A stretch of 64,000 bases of DNA from Didymella arachidicola (Eukaryota > Ascomycota > Dothideomycetes > Pleosporales > Didymellaceae). Below, in pieces: positions 21,813 to 32,651 of this stretch (the stretch's first letter is position 1; each line of letters opens with the position of its first letter). Both the position numbers and the translations under genes were made by a program. The stretch is from NCBI GenBank assembly GCA_016630955.3, contig CM049989.1, positions 62,001-126,000 of the forward strand, given 5' to 3'. The notes beneath the pieces are model-generated. The model did no database searches. It was not told where the DNA came from and worked only from the letters and a program-made list of their open reading frames with translations.

Positions 21813-22353
21813 TCAACTGCAGTGGCCTGCAGCGGGAGTGTGGGTCGTTGTGTCACTCAGGCTGCGCAAGGCCGTGCTGCTGTGCTTGCTTTTCTTGATG
21901 GCGCTGGCTCTGAGCGCCGTCTCATTACACACCGCTGCCAGTGGTAGGAGGTCAAAGATAGGCGTGGACTTGATCAAGTTGATTGCTTGTCGCTGGATGG
22001 AAGCTACATCCTCGAAAGCAGCGGTGTGGCAGGAACCCACTCGCGCTGATGATGCACGCTGCATTGCAGTGATCGACAACGCCACGGTTTCAAGTGACGG
22101 GAGGCCAGAGAACAGCGCAAGACTCTGCACGGGGCATGTCCCATCCAGCCATTCCGCAGAGATCAACAACGACCCACTTACCGGACTGCCGTTGGTCACG
22201 AAGAAAAGCAAAGAGGCAATGTGCATACGAGCATACTGCACAGTGAAGGGGAATGAAGGGCTGTTGTTGTTGAACTGGTGTCGCAGTGTTCGCGCTGAAA
22301 ATACGGTGGTTGGAGCGTCCCACGAACGCGGGGACGCTGGAGCTTGCGCCCAT
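21813..22353 (-). CDS. candidate small protein with myristoylation-like N-terminus
   Basis: The first frame begins MGASSSVPAFVGR, which matches the N-myristoylation consensus (M-G-x3-S). It continues to a perfect GTAAGT donor after 22182. A helical segment downstream (ASIQRQAINLIKSTPIFDLL) lies in another frame. It can be joined in frame either by one 136-nt intron (22181-22046) or by two short introns with a short middle exon. The protein ends SDTTTHTPAAGHCS at 21813. No known domain. On the opposite strand a 190-codon frame (21838-22410) overlaps completely; it starts at GTG with a hydrophobic segment and I consider it the shadow, mainly because the minus strand carries the splice donor. 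Confidence 0.42.
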
Positions 22354-22681
22354 ATCGTCACATCAACACCACAGCACTGCGCAGGGGGAAGAATAGAAGG
22401 TTTAATGTGAATTTACTATGCACACACGTGCCTCGTGAAAGAGAAATCGACGCGCTGCGAAGAGTCGAGAAAACTACAATATTGCAACCCGTGTTCGTGA
22501 TCGACCCATAACCAATTGTTGCGTGTCGTTCAACTATTGCTGCGTCGTGCGTGCACAAGAAATGTCTCGAGTATCGAGACCCATTGTGGAGACCACTTTG
22601 CATATCCTTTGTTTATGCAAACACGTGAACAATTGTCCAAGATCCAGAAGATGGTCGTTCATGACCCAACTATTGAGGCGC

Positions 22682-23783
22682 TCAGCTAGCGCGGACATGC
22701 TGCTCCAACTGGCGCAGGGCGCGGGCACTGAGGAGATGTTTGCCCTCACGCATAGGATGCTGGACGCGGGAGCGGCCTATCACTTGACGTTGGAAAGGCC
22801 GGGGCTGGCGAGCGGTAACGCTGCGGACTCGACGACGGGTGGACTTGGAACTCCTGCATTGATCAGTTCAGTCGTTATCTTGATGATGCGTTCAACTCAC
22901 CACTCTGTGTCGCCGTGGTAGCTCTCGTCGTCGTCCTCATGCGCCGGACCACTGCGGTGAAGCTGCGAGTACATCTCAGAGCCCGGAGGGGCTTGAATGT
23001 GTAAGTGTGCGTTTGAGCGGGGCATATCTTGGGTTACTTACTATTCTCCTTATTACTGCTTGACTCTGGGACGTTATCTGGAAGCCTAAGGTCCTCGTTG
23101 ATAAAGAGCTCGTGAAGGTCGCCTTCCTTGGTCTCGGCGTCATCTTTGTTAGAGTCCCCTCCGCTCTTAGCGACGCCGTCGACGCATGCGTTGAAGCCCT
23201 CCGAAAGAGGGGGTTCATTGATGATCTCAACGTCACCAGACTTCGTATTGTACGTGAGTGATTCTTCCTTGAGGTTGGCAAGTGCTTCAAAAAGTTTTCT
23301 AGTGACCGAAACTTGTTGTCTAAGGTCCGAAACACGACGTATAAAAACCTCCAGATCGAAGTGTTCGCGAGGTCCTTCGATACGGTCCGAAGCAGGGTAT
23401 CTATCAATGGACTTATCCTCATCAGACTTAGTATCGTACGTGAGTGGCTCTGCCTCTTGGTTGGCGCCGTCGCGAAATGCGTTGAACCCCTCCGAAGCAG
23501 GGCACTTGATGTCATCAGACTCGGTATGGTACGTTCCCTCTTGTTTAACGCCGTTGGGAAGTGCTTTGATCCAGTGCGAAGCAGGGTACTTAACGTCATC
23601 AGACTCGGAATCGTACGTGGGTGGCCCTCCCTCCTGGTTGGCGCCGTCGAAGGGTTCGATGAGCCAGGTCGACACGGGATCGTAGATGGATCGGTTGAAC
23701 ACGTCGGCACCAGTGACGGACGCGATTGAGCCTCCGTACGGGTAGGCGTTGGGGAATTGAGTCGCAGCCGGTACTGCGCCCAT
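22682..23783 (-). CDS. acidic protein with internal repeats, three exons
   Basis: Exons 23783-23042, 22991-22901 and 22853-22682 join in frame through two 47-50 nt introns, with GTAAGT and GTGAGT donors and TTCAAG and ATGCAG acceptors, giving 334 residues. The first exon contains imperfect repeats built on GANQEG..TYDSESDDVKYPAS. Clear copies lie at residues ~47-71, 75-97 and 106-133, with a diverged one further on (EESLTYNTKSGDVEI). The C-terminal exon is basic (STRRRVRSVTARQPRPFQRQ). There is no signal peptide, membrane segment or known domain. Upstream on the same strand a TTAAATA box lies about 220 bp before the ATG. A hydrophobic open frame precedes the ATG in another phase, but no splice path joins it. 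Confidence 0.7.
23205..23660 (-). repeat. in-frame ~70-bp repeats within the acidic protein gene
   Basis: Repeated DNA blocks share the pattern gttggcgccgtc, then ccctccgaagcagggc, then gtcatcagactcgg and tcgtacgtg on the plus strand. At least three clear copies and one diverged copy encode the protein repeats. Unit lengths stay multiples of three. Confidence 0.65.
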
Positions 23784-24402
23784 GCTAGTTCGTGGTCTTC
23801 GATCGAGTTGCGGACGTCACCAAAAGCGGATCCAAGAGGACTGCTGCCGTCCTTGGTGTTGAGAGTGTTGACAAGGAGTTCGAAACTGAGTTGGAAGAAA
23901 GACTGTTGCTGGAGCACAAGTCCAAAAGCTGGTGGAAAGATTGCAAGAACAAACAATGGCTGCATGCGAGGAAAAGGGGGTAGGCGAAGTGAAGCGAGTT
24001 TGAGGGTATTTAAGTGGCAGTAAAGCAAACGGTCCACGCAGGTAGCCGGACCCACACCTTCCGAAGTGCTCCCTGTATGCGTATTGGTATACGGCTGCTA
24101 AAAATTTACCGGAACTGATAGCAAACAGGCGACGCGTACCCGCGCCGCGACTTTGGCGGTGTCTCAAATGCCTGGCTGAGAGCTACTCCTCGTCAAAAGG
24201 TGGATCCAATCTGGCCGCGAAACATCTTTATCGCCATCAATACTGCGATGAACGGATATCTGCCTCGTTGGGACCTTCACCTCACCGTGAGAAACGTTGC
24301 GTTGGCTGCTTTCACCTAAATCATGAGCCGCCAGCCGCCACCAGCCAGCCTCGTCACACCTGACGCCCTCTGGACCGACCGCGATTCTCTGTCGAAAGCA
24401 AC

Positions 24403-24948
24403 ATGGCGCCTGGTTATTTCATCCGAGCTGGTACCGCGCCTGAAGAGGCACATGACAGAACCGACACCGAAGGCTCTCCTTTGAAATCTTACGCCAAGTA
24501 CCTCGGTGGGCAGGACTTCATCTGGAATGCTCAGAGTCCGCTGACGACCGTGTATAGTGAAGTGGTGCCGAGCCTCAAATCCCAGACCGCCTGTCGTCCT
24601 GGAGAGCGAGAAGACTGACCAAGTGTCGCGAAACATGTCCGTGGCTGGATCCACGAGCAGAGCCCCACGCTCGACCGCTGCTGTCGTTCAAACCGACGGT
24701 ACCGATCGCCCTAGAATGGCGCTCGATATGCTCGTGTCAAGCACCGCAGAAATCGACCTGAGTAATACCGACGCCAATATACTGCGCTTTGATTGTACGT
24801 ACACTGAGTGGCTCTACTCTCTCACCATGTGTTCGCACTAACAAGCCAAGATGCGACTGAGCTGAAGTTGCACGAGCTCGAGGTCGCGCATGAGGCCACG
24901 GCGCTGAGAATGGCTGAACGTCGACATCGGGGCGGCCGCGGCTGGTAA
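24403..24948 (+). CDS. hypothetical spliced gene, 5' structure uncertain
   Basis: The 3' half is supported. An exon with VAGSTSRAPRSTAAVVQTD and SSTAEIDLSNTDANILRFD ends at a GTACGT donor. A 56-nt intron (24795-24850; CACTAAC branch, CCAAG acceptor) joins in frame to YATELKLHELEVAHEATALR and a basic glycine/arginine tail ending at 24948. The 5' part is unclear: an ATG at 24403 gives KYLGGQDFIWNAQSPLTTVY in another phase and needs a further intron, and an ATG at 24323 opens a third coding-like frame. No known domain. The last exon looks like an amphipathic helix with an RGG-like end. Confidence 0.42.
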
Positions 24949-25262
24949 CGCAAATTGAGGCTGGTCATCCTGGGAGCCGCTGGAAAGGCGTTCAGAGCAG
25001 CGTTGGAGTCGAGATTGGGGAGGAGTCGACTCGGTGTTTTGGCGTAGCCGGCATGCCGGCTCTTGGGAGATACCACAGACAAGACAGTACAGAGCAGATT
25101 ATATGGAACTCGACGATACTTGTTCCCACTGCTGATAAATCTCGTTGCGTGTTTCTTAACCGGCAGCACTTGGTCGTGACATCTGTTTCTGCGAGAAATC
25201 AGGCTGCAGAGCCCTCGAACGCAAGCAGAACCTGATTCGAGTGGTCCTTTCAGTGTGTTTGA
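24949..25262. other. no supported gene
   Basis: Spacer. Only antisense short frames occur, and nothing else is seen. Confidence 0.4.
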
Positions 25263-25287
25263 TTTTTTTTTTTTTTTTTTTTTTTTT
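25263..25287 (+). repeat. homopolymer of 25 T
   Basis: Uninterrupted run of 25 T. Read on the minus strand it is a 25-A tract, as found at retroposed 3' ends. I see no SINE body or target duplication next to it, so a simple-sequence expansion is equally possible. Confidence 0.85.
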
Positions 25288-27187
25288 GGTTTCTGAGCTT
25301 GACTCTGAACCAGGGCTGGCGAGGTATTTGGGGGAGGGTGGTGTGGTGTGGTGAGCTTCCAAGGGGTCCAGACTCTGCTCGGATGACGGCGGCCGCAAGT
25401 AGAGTCCGCCCCACACGCTACCTAGTGACGCTACCGGTAATTCCAGCCCGCAAAACGCCAGCAGCGAGTGATTGCGCCGTGTCGTGTGTTGTGTGGCACA
25501 GCGGCAATCAGCAACTGAGCGCGCGCGCGATTCCGCTCACTGGCTCTCTGGTTCACTGTGTGACTGGGCTGCTTCAGAAGTTTCGAGCACAACAGTCGCT
25601 CTGCTCTACAGCTGTCGCCGCGGTAGTTGGACATGCTCGACTCCTGCACGCTTTGCAGGAAGCTGGCACATTGTCCCGTACGCAAGTCACATGCGATTCA
25701 TAACAGATTACCCAATCGGAGCCATACCGTCAGATGGTATTCTTTACCATTTTGGAGCCAGTGGCGCAGCTTCACGTGCGGACGCTGGCGGCGCCCCTGA
25801 GCTGCGTACCGGTAACGGGCGGGCCGTTCCGTCCCGCTGTTTACACTCTTACACCCATCGACCACTCGTCTGAATCGCTGTCTCCAAATCCAACAATGGG
25901 GTGTTTCGCGGTGCGAGATGCCGACCAAGGGTGTCTGCGATCCTGGACGGGCATGGAGGTGACGTCTCCTTCCACGTGCAATCCTCCATGATTACTGACG
26001 CTTAGCTCCAGACTGGCACGCAACCATCTCGTCACGTCAATGATCCTAGAGATCACCTGACCTGACCGCGCCCTCCCGTCGCTCACGAGCAGAACAAACC
26101 GCTTTGCCTCAAACAATCTGTCAACGACGCCGACAAACAGACTCGACTTGGGAGGACAAAGCACACAAGGGCGGAGGAAAGGCGGCAACTCGGCCAGACT
26201 CAGACACAACGGGACAGCGGCACAACGGCACGTCATAATGGCATATGGGGAAGGAGCAATGGCCATGGCAGCCAACGCGAGTCCTGTGCTCTTGCGGCCA
26301 TCACCTGCCGTGTCAGCTCGTCGGTGTCGTCACCATGGCGCTGCGTTCGAGGCGTCGCTGCTCCACCCGTCGCACGCTGTTGGTTGGCCCAGATGAACGA
26401 GGTCACGGTGCGGAGGGATTGCACGAGACAAGGACCGTCTTGACCATGGTCAAACAGGACGACAGTCATCTTGTGCGCAAGGCCTTGCACCCGCGTGATC
26501 TTCCTCCAGCGACTTTGCAACGGCAATGATGCGCAGCTCCGCCTATGTTGACGGTCTGCGCAGTTCCATGAATACTCTACGCCACACTTCAGGCGACTCT
26601 GCCTCACCATCAGCCAAAGGGTGGCTCACATCCATCACCATTGCACCATAAGCTCACTGCGCAACGACTGCTTTCCCACCACCATCCGCAAGAGGTCGGC
26701 TAAAGCAGCTCAGCTGTTTCTGCGCGGCGCTCATGATGCTGCACGAGGTTCCAGCACGGTGCGCGACTGCTTGGTGCCGTCCTCCGTCGTCTGTTTGCTC
26801 TCCATCTTGCTTCACCTTACCCCTCTTGGCACCTCCAGAACCCAGACCTTCTCAACTCAACTTCCTCCGCTCGCGCAACATATTCTGGACTTATTGGATT
26901 TATCGCTCAGCAGTATCAGTCTTTGAGGTGGTCTCACCCTTTCACACGCTTTCAAGCTACGCCTGCGCGACAGCACTGGCAAACAAGGTGCGTCAACCAC
27001 GATTGCTATAACCCAAAGAAGGAACTGACATCCAAGCAGAAACCAGCGAGACTTTCAGCCCCAAACAAGCAAAGCTGTTCCAGCCAGCCATTGTCCACAG
27101 TCCGGTCGAACAGCGTAAAGCCGGTAGTTGCTACGCACACAGCACCACCATCCCCTCGTTCGCATTCCACGCTTCGACACTTGCACA
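25288..27187. other. no confidently supported gene
   Basis: Many 80-145 codon frames overlap on both strands. The best are minus 25841-26275 (RSGQVISRIIDVTRWLRASL) and minus 26233-26610 (MTVVLFDHGQDGPC); they could be parts of one decayed or spliced gene, but I could not join them. The last ~300 bp is CT-rich and probably the upstream region of the RING-like gene at 27188. Confidence 0.4.
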
Positions 27188-27772
27188 ATGGGCAGGAGAC
27201 GCAGCAATCTGGTGCCGCAAGAGAAAGAAGCCGCGGTAGTCATGGTCGACAACGAGGTCACAGTCGTAAGCCACGTGGGCTTCAACATCCGGTCCACAAA
27301 GACCACGCTTGCTCGACACAAGCACAGGAAATTGATTGGAGAGGCACGTAGAGTTTGGGCGCGGAAGAAGGATAAGCAACAGGATACGCAACCCACAGTA
27401 AAGGCCTCTCGATGGACCAGGCTTGGGAGGTTGAGCTAATGCGTCGCAGAAACAGACGCAATACTCCCATCTCGCGCGAGAGGTCATGGACATGCACTCC
27501 GGCGAGGCCCTCGAGCAAGCAAGCAATGCACTCGACGAGAGTACCCAGCAGCTGGCAGACAACTGCGTCATCTGCTTGACGAAGACTTTCTTCGATCACC
27601 GCGATGTATCATGGTGCTGCTGTGAGTGTTTTCCGTTACTCGCCGTCATTTACTGACAAGGTCAGCCCAAACGCTCTGTGATATGTGTACTGAGGATGCA
27701 CAACAAGCCATCAGGGAAGGCGAGGCACAGCCATGCCCCAACTGCTTGCTCGACGGTCGCTACGCAGAATAG
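27188..27772 (+). CDS. RING-like zinc-finger protein, three exons
   Basis: Exons 27188-27397, 27450-27621 and 27666-27772 join in frame through introns of 52 nt (GTAAAG donor, GCTAAT branch, CGCAG) and 44 nt (GTGAGT donor, TACTGAC branch, GTCAG). The product has 162 residues. The N-terminal 75 residues are basic (RKLIGEARRVWARKKDK) and could bind nucleic acid or act as a nuclear signal. A helical linker follows. The C-terminus carries a RING-like finger: CVIC, then WCC, then LCDMC, then PCPNC in the last 50 residues. The cysteine-rich arrangement lacks an obvious histidine ligand, so it is a variant RING. E3 ligase activity is inference. Both introns use strong signals, which makes the gene model solid. 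Confidence 0.75.
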
Positions 27773-28848
27773 CAGCGCGCGGCGCTTCTGGCCCTACGAC
27801 GAGGCACACCCGCAAGAATGATCCGCAACTCCACACATCGCGAGGCAGCAAGACGGTCTGTCATCGACTGAGCTGGTCGCAAACATCGCCCGGATAACAT
27901 GGAAGGTGGCGCAGAGGATGATGCCATGCTTGACAGAACGTGTACATCTGGATACACGTCGTGGCACGGGTACAACAAGGCTGTGAGCATCTCGGAGCAC
28001 TGCGGTCCACAGAACATGTAGGAATATGGGTTGGCGCTTACATCTGTAAAAGACTGGTCGAGGGAAACAGGAGATGAGCATTTACGATAGGATATATAAC
28101 CGCTTATTCGCAATTCATCTTGTTAGTCAGATCCTTCGTCAAGTTTCGTTCCACGTCCTGAGATCCTGGTGGTCCCACAGCAGCCGTGCCACCCCTAAAT
28201 AACAACACGTCAAGCCCTGGCTCTGGTGACCAGCTCGCGGGCAGAGCTACCAGTGACGATCTTCCCGCGACTCACCACAAGCTTTGCAACCGCCTCTTGT
28301 CCTCTCCGATCGTCCTTGCATAATAGCGCACGCGCCTCACCCGCACTAACGCCTTGCACCACGTCATCTATAGCGAAGAAGATCAACAAGACAGAGAACT
28401 AGCAGTTCGCTGCGCGTACCAGAGGTAGCAATTAACACAGCGATGCAGCACCATGCCTTTTGCAAAGACAGTAAGACGCAAGAGAACTGAAATTATCGAT
28501 CAATCACCAGATAGTAGCTGACCCGCGTGAATGGCTGATTTGGAGGTAGTTGTACTAGAGAATCGGACCGAAGAACAGACTTCGTCTACCACTGCAGAGC
28601 ACGCAATCTAGCTCTTGGCAGTAAGAGACTGGCGATTGACATCTCTAGCTTTAAGCACTGCCGACCCACCCACTTAGCTCTGTAAGACTCTCAGCTCATG
28701 CTCTAGTTAAACGTTTATGAACATCTTTGGTGACACTGAGAACTTCAAGACTGACTGCAACAGTGTGACCCTAGACTAGCCATGCTTTCGACCTACAAGG
28801 TACCTGCTCTGTATCGTCACCTCAACCTGCCTGTGCTCATTACCCCCC
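27773..28848. other. no supported gene
   Basis: Two overlapping minus frames (27760-28113, 27794-28081) have no motif. The stretch 28150-28848 holds no frame of note and is the 3' flank of the membrane-protein gene. Confidence 0.45.
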
Positions 28849-30072
28849 TCATCTCTCCACTGGTGGTGTCTTCATAGCCGGCAGCTCCGCCACAGCACCT
28901 TGCTCCTGCAGCCGTGGCTCCGGCGGTGGCCGGTACGCCACATACTGCTGCGGTGTTTCGACTGGTCGTGTCTGAATGGTTGTCGGCTCCTGCGCAGCTA
29001 AACCCACTGCAGAGAAGTAGTTCGTGCCTTCAAGCTCACTCCGCACGTTCCACGGCTTCGCAGCTAGCCCGTCAGTTTCAGAGACAGGTTGCCCAGCAAT
29101 CTCTGGCATAGGCGGCGTGCTTAACGGCTTAGCGTTTTTCTCGTCGTCGTGTGTGCCTATGCTTTCGACCACAGAAGAAGGGTAGTGCTTGCGCTTACGG
29201 CGCCGAAGACAGATGAATGCCAGAAGTGTGATGAGTAGCAGGGATGCGGCTGCAACACCGACACCGATGCCGATCTTTGCGCCTGAGGCGAGGCCGCTGC
29301 TGGACGTATCTGGTGGTGATGGGGCTCCAGTGTTGGTGTTGGGTGGTGCTGCGCCCGTAGTGGCAGCGTCTGTTGATGTACCACTTCTTTGCGAGGCAGC
29401 ACTGGAGCCAGTCTGTGTTAGCATTGCATTGCCTGAAGACGGGACGGGTCCAGCACTCGTCACTCTGCTGCTTCCAGTCTGTAAACTTGGGTTGTCCGTC
29501 AGACTCCTATCTGAAGAGGCAGGCTCGGTAGGCTTTCCTGAGGGTGTGTGGCCCGCTTGGAATGCGATGCTCTGTCCTGTACTCTGGGGCAACGATGCAA
29601 ACTGCGCGAGGCTGTTTGCGTCGCTGAAGGCTACGGTGGTTCTCGAGGCGTCGGTGCAACTGCAGAAGGATCCTGGCTGAAGCGTGGTCGGATTGCCCTC
29701 CTGCGAGCATGGCGCCCATTTCCCGTCGCTGTTGTCGCACAGCGTGAGTGCGATCCACGGCTGGTCTGTAGCGGGTCAGCGATATTTAATGCGCTGTGGA
29801 GTCAAAAACCACCCACCAAAACCATGCTTGTCCGGACAACTTGCGTCACTGTAATCTGGATCTGTGCACCCGGCCATGTACGTCAGGAAGCTTCCGTATC
29901 CGCTACCATGTACGCCAAAACACGCATTGTCTGCCATGCAATTATCCCCCGCGCCGCAGCATGTCTGGTGGCCGAAGGCATCGTTACCACAGGGGATGAA
30001 GCTGCCGTCGAGCTTATTGCTAGCTGAAGAATAACAGGTGCCGTTGCTCATGAGGATATTGGAGTCGCCCAT
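28849..30072 (-). CDS. single-pass membrane protein with cysteine-rich ectodomain
   Basis: Exon 1 (30072-29817) and exon 2 (29765-28849) join in frame through a 51-nt intron (GTGGGT donor, GCTGAC branch, CTACAG acceptor), giving 390 residues. The N-terminal ~150 residues contain about a dozen cysteines in a pattern seen in many secreted/cell-surface fungal proteins (FIPCGNDAFGHQTCCGAGDN, CMADNACFG, GSFCSCTD). A long Ser/Thr/Gly/Pro-rich stalk follows, then one hydrophobic segment (GVGVAAASLLLITLLAFICL) stopped by RRRKRKH, and a proline-rich cytoplasmic tail. This is the layout of fungal wall sensors or mucin-like receptors. A signal peptide is expected, but the model starts MGDSNILMSNGTCY without one, so a 5' exon is probably missing. 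Function beyond cell-surface location is not evident. Confidence 0.8.
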
Positions 30073-31833
30073 TGTCGCTTGCCCAATGCACCAGTGTCAC
30101 GATGTCGTTGCAGAGCATGTGTCGAGTTGTGACGAGAGAACGCGCTCATGATAGCGACGAAGGAGATGTCTAGAAATGACGTCGCGATGTCGTCTTGCAG
30201 TACGTTCTGAGCGTTTTCCAAGGTTTCATGGTGTCGCTTGTCTGTGCCTGTCAAACCCTTGTTGTATAACAGGGGTGGCCATCCATCGAAATCAGCATCC
30301 GATCCCGCTTCGGCGTCCTATGAAGTTGCCTGAACAGATATGGTATATCAGTCTAAGTGGTGTACAAAGGTATTTGACGCTGGTTACCCCTGGGTTTCGC
30401 GCAGAACATCTGTTCAAGACAATTGTGCTCAAGGGTATGAAGGACCTGCAATCGAGTCCGCCCGGTAAAGCTTCATCCTTCTTCAATTCATCCTCGTGCG
30501 ATAACTTCGGTCACGCGCCACACAAAAGACTCGAATTGTATCGCGGAGAGAAACATAGAATGTGGCACGTCTTGCGCTGCGATTTAAGCCTGGTTGGCTA
30601 GCCGATGGATTTATTGAGTATGGTATACGCAGGAAAAATCGTTTCTAGGACTAAGAGACTAAACAAGTATAGCGAATGCATTGTTCAAAAGGTTACTCTA
30701 GATCGGTGCAGGAAATGGAAAAGGAATAAATCTGCAGCCCTCCAAAGTGCCTAGAAGACGGCAAGCGGACGGATCCACGCCTAGCGTTCAACAACTTCGT
30801 ACGTTCTCTAGCCAAAGTAGGTTAGCTTCAGAGTGATTGCTGTAGTCTATGTGGCCCGAGTTCACACTTGAGAAGTTAAACTGTTGGCCTGGTCGTTGCT
30901 TAGCTAACACCCGAGGCTCATGCCCAGTACTAAGCACGAACAAACACGCAAGCTAGTGTCCGATGTGCTTCCATGCTGCCGTACCTACAGCCTCTGAGCC
31001 CGTCTGTTGCCGGCCACAATTCGATCTAATCCTCGTTCCTTCATGCTTTTGCCAGCGCCTTTGGCGCTGACTTCATGGGCCCCTCGCGACTGACACTCTG
31101 AACTCGAGATCAGCCCTTGGCGCGTTCAAGAGATGGGAGGATAGCCTGAGAAGAGGTGGTTCATTCAAGCAGGCTTGATAAGTGACGTAGAAACTAGTGA
31201 TAAGTCACTAATTGATAGCAAACCTGCAGCCTTGTACCCAACGCCACAAGTGTGCTTCCGGAAAATGTGGTACTGCAAATAAATTCTGGTGGCATTTGGC
31301 ACTTAATAAGGCTTGAGCAGGGCGGTTGAAGTCCTCATCCTGAATGGGCTTTTCTTGTGACATTGTCTCTCATATGCCCGTTGGCAAAGATTAGGAGATT
31401 TCATGTATTTGTAAATGCCCGTCGTTTGTTTGTAAGCACTAGTAAGAGGTTGTCTAGATGAGTCGGCTAGTTGATGGGATTCAAACACTTGCGAGAGACG
31501 TCACTACGCCTGCGCGATGCGGTTAGAGCAAATTGAGTCTCTTCCATGTCCAATACTGCGTAAACGACGTGAAGGGTAATCCTCAGACACAATGCGCATT
31601 CATCAATAGTTGAGTAATGAGATATAAAGCCAAATGGGCACCCTGCATCCCGATCGAATCGCCAGTGTGAGTACGAGATATATGAGGAGGTGGAACCCCT
31701 CGTGACCCGGTCAAGCCGAGTCACACGCTGCTGGGTCGAACAGGTATCGTTCGCAGGCACTCAAGAAAAATGGAACGCTGCGGGTAACATCACCTTTTCG
31801 CTACAACCATACAGCAACACCGGTTCCTCTCGT
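30073..31833. other. no supported gene
   Basis: Spacer of 1.8 kb. A frame at 30176-30601 (plus) overlaps the probable 5' region of the membrane-protein gene. The only structure seen is a 7-bp hairpin, CAGCGCC-TTT-GGCGCTG, near 31051-31067. Nothing else is supported. Confidence 0.45.
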
Positions 31834-32651
31834 TCACAACTTGGGATCTTTCAGCACCCCGCTGCAAAAGCCATCAATTCCCTCGATCAAACCACAAACG
31901 CCATCAACCATCCGCCCAATCTCGCCGTTTTCCCTAAGTTTGGCGTACCACTCTTCATAGCGACCGCTAGCGGGCAGCGCTCCAAGATCTAGCATCGTCG
32001 TTCCGTCCATTTTCGCATAGCCCGCAAGAATGGCATACGGACTCTGCCAGTAGCGCTGTGTACGCATTGCCATGGCCGGATAGTGCGAGGCAAGGATTAG
32101 CTGCTTGACGCGGAGGCATTCCTGGCGGGTGATCCCGACGTGTTTGACGAGGTAGCAGATGTGGTGAAGGGCCTGGACCAGATAGGTGAGGAGGTGGTAG
32201 GCGCGTCCGTCGCGGTTGGTGCAGAAGCCGCTGGTTGGTTGGTAGTCGGCGGAGAGGGCGTCGTCTGCGTCGATTCCGTTGACTGTGCGGATGTGAGTGG
32301 CTGTGAGAGCTGGAGAATGTGCAACTCACGGATCACGTGCGTGAGCCAGGGCTCGACGGGAGAGCTCGACGTGGGACTGTTCGGTAGACGTGGCTCATGT
32401 GATGGCATTGAGCAAAAGAGCAGATGCAACAGTGCCTCAAAGGCGGCCTTTCGGGCTTCTTCGGTTTTGGTGTGGCGAAGATCGTGCGCCATAGCCGCTA
32501 GTGAAGTACGATCTACACGAATGGGCAGAGGTAAGAAGTTTCCGGAGTGTGTGGAGCAGATGAGGGACTCCTGGAGCGACAGATACTGCTTCTTATACAA
32601 GTTTTGAGCAGTATTAGAAGCATGTTCTGGGCACAGAATCACAGATGCCAA
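31834..32651 (-). CDS. hypothetical protein, two or more exons, 5' incomplete
   Basis: The exon with SLAAMAHDLRHTKTEEARKA ends at a GTGAGT donor (32329). A 47-nt intron (32329-32283, CGCACAG acceptor) joins in frame to a long exon (32282-31834) encoding NGIDADDALSADYQPTSGFC, AYHLLTYLVQALHHICYLVK and LASHYPAMAMRTQRYWQSPY, ending in GFCSGVLKDPKL. The region is a compact, mostly helical domain without membrane segments. At the 5' side another very good intron (GTGATT donor, TTCTAATAC branch, AAGCAG acceptor) would remove part of the apparent N-terminus, and the open frame itself starts at TTG, so the true first exon is upstream and unidentified. No family is recognised; it may be the C-terminal regulatory part of a larger fungal protein. 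Confidence 0.6.

Noticed and set aside
21838..22410. 190-codon plus frame with a hydrophobic, signal-like start
   Set aside because: It starts at GTG and has no ATG before the hydrophobic segment. The opposite strand has a myristoylation-like start and a GTAAGT donor.
22976..24055. 359-codon minus frame
   Set aside because: It overlaps the acidic-protein exon in another phase. The other phase has matching splice sites and protein repeats, so this frame is a shadow kept open by the repeat structure.
24316..24654. 112-codon minus frame
   Set aside because: Antisense to the plus-strand exons that end in a strong GTACGT...CTAAC...AG intron.
25263..25287. Poly(A) tail of a SINE
   Set aside because: No body with RNA polymerase III promoter boxes or target duplication was visible next to the T run.
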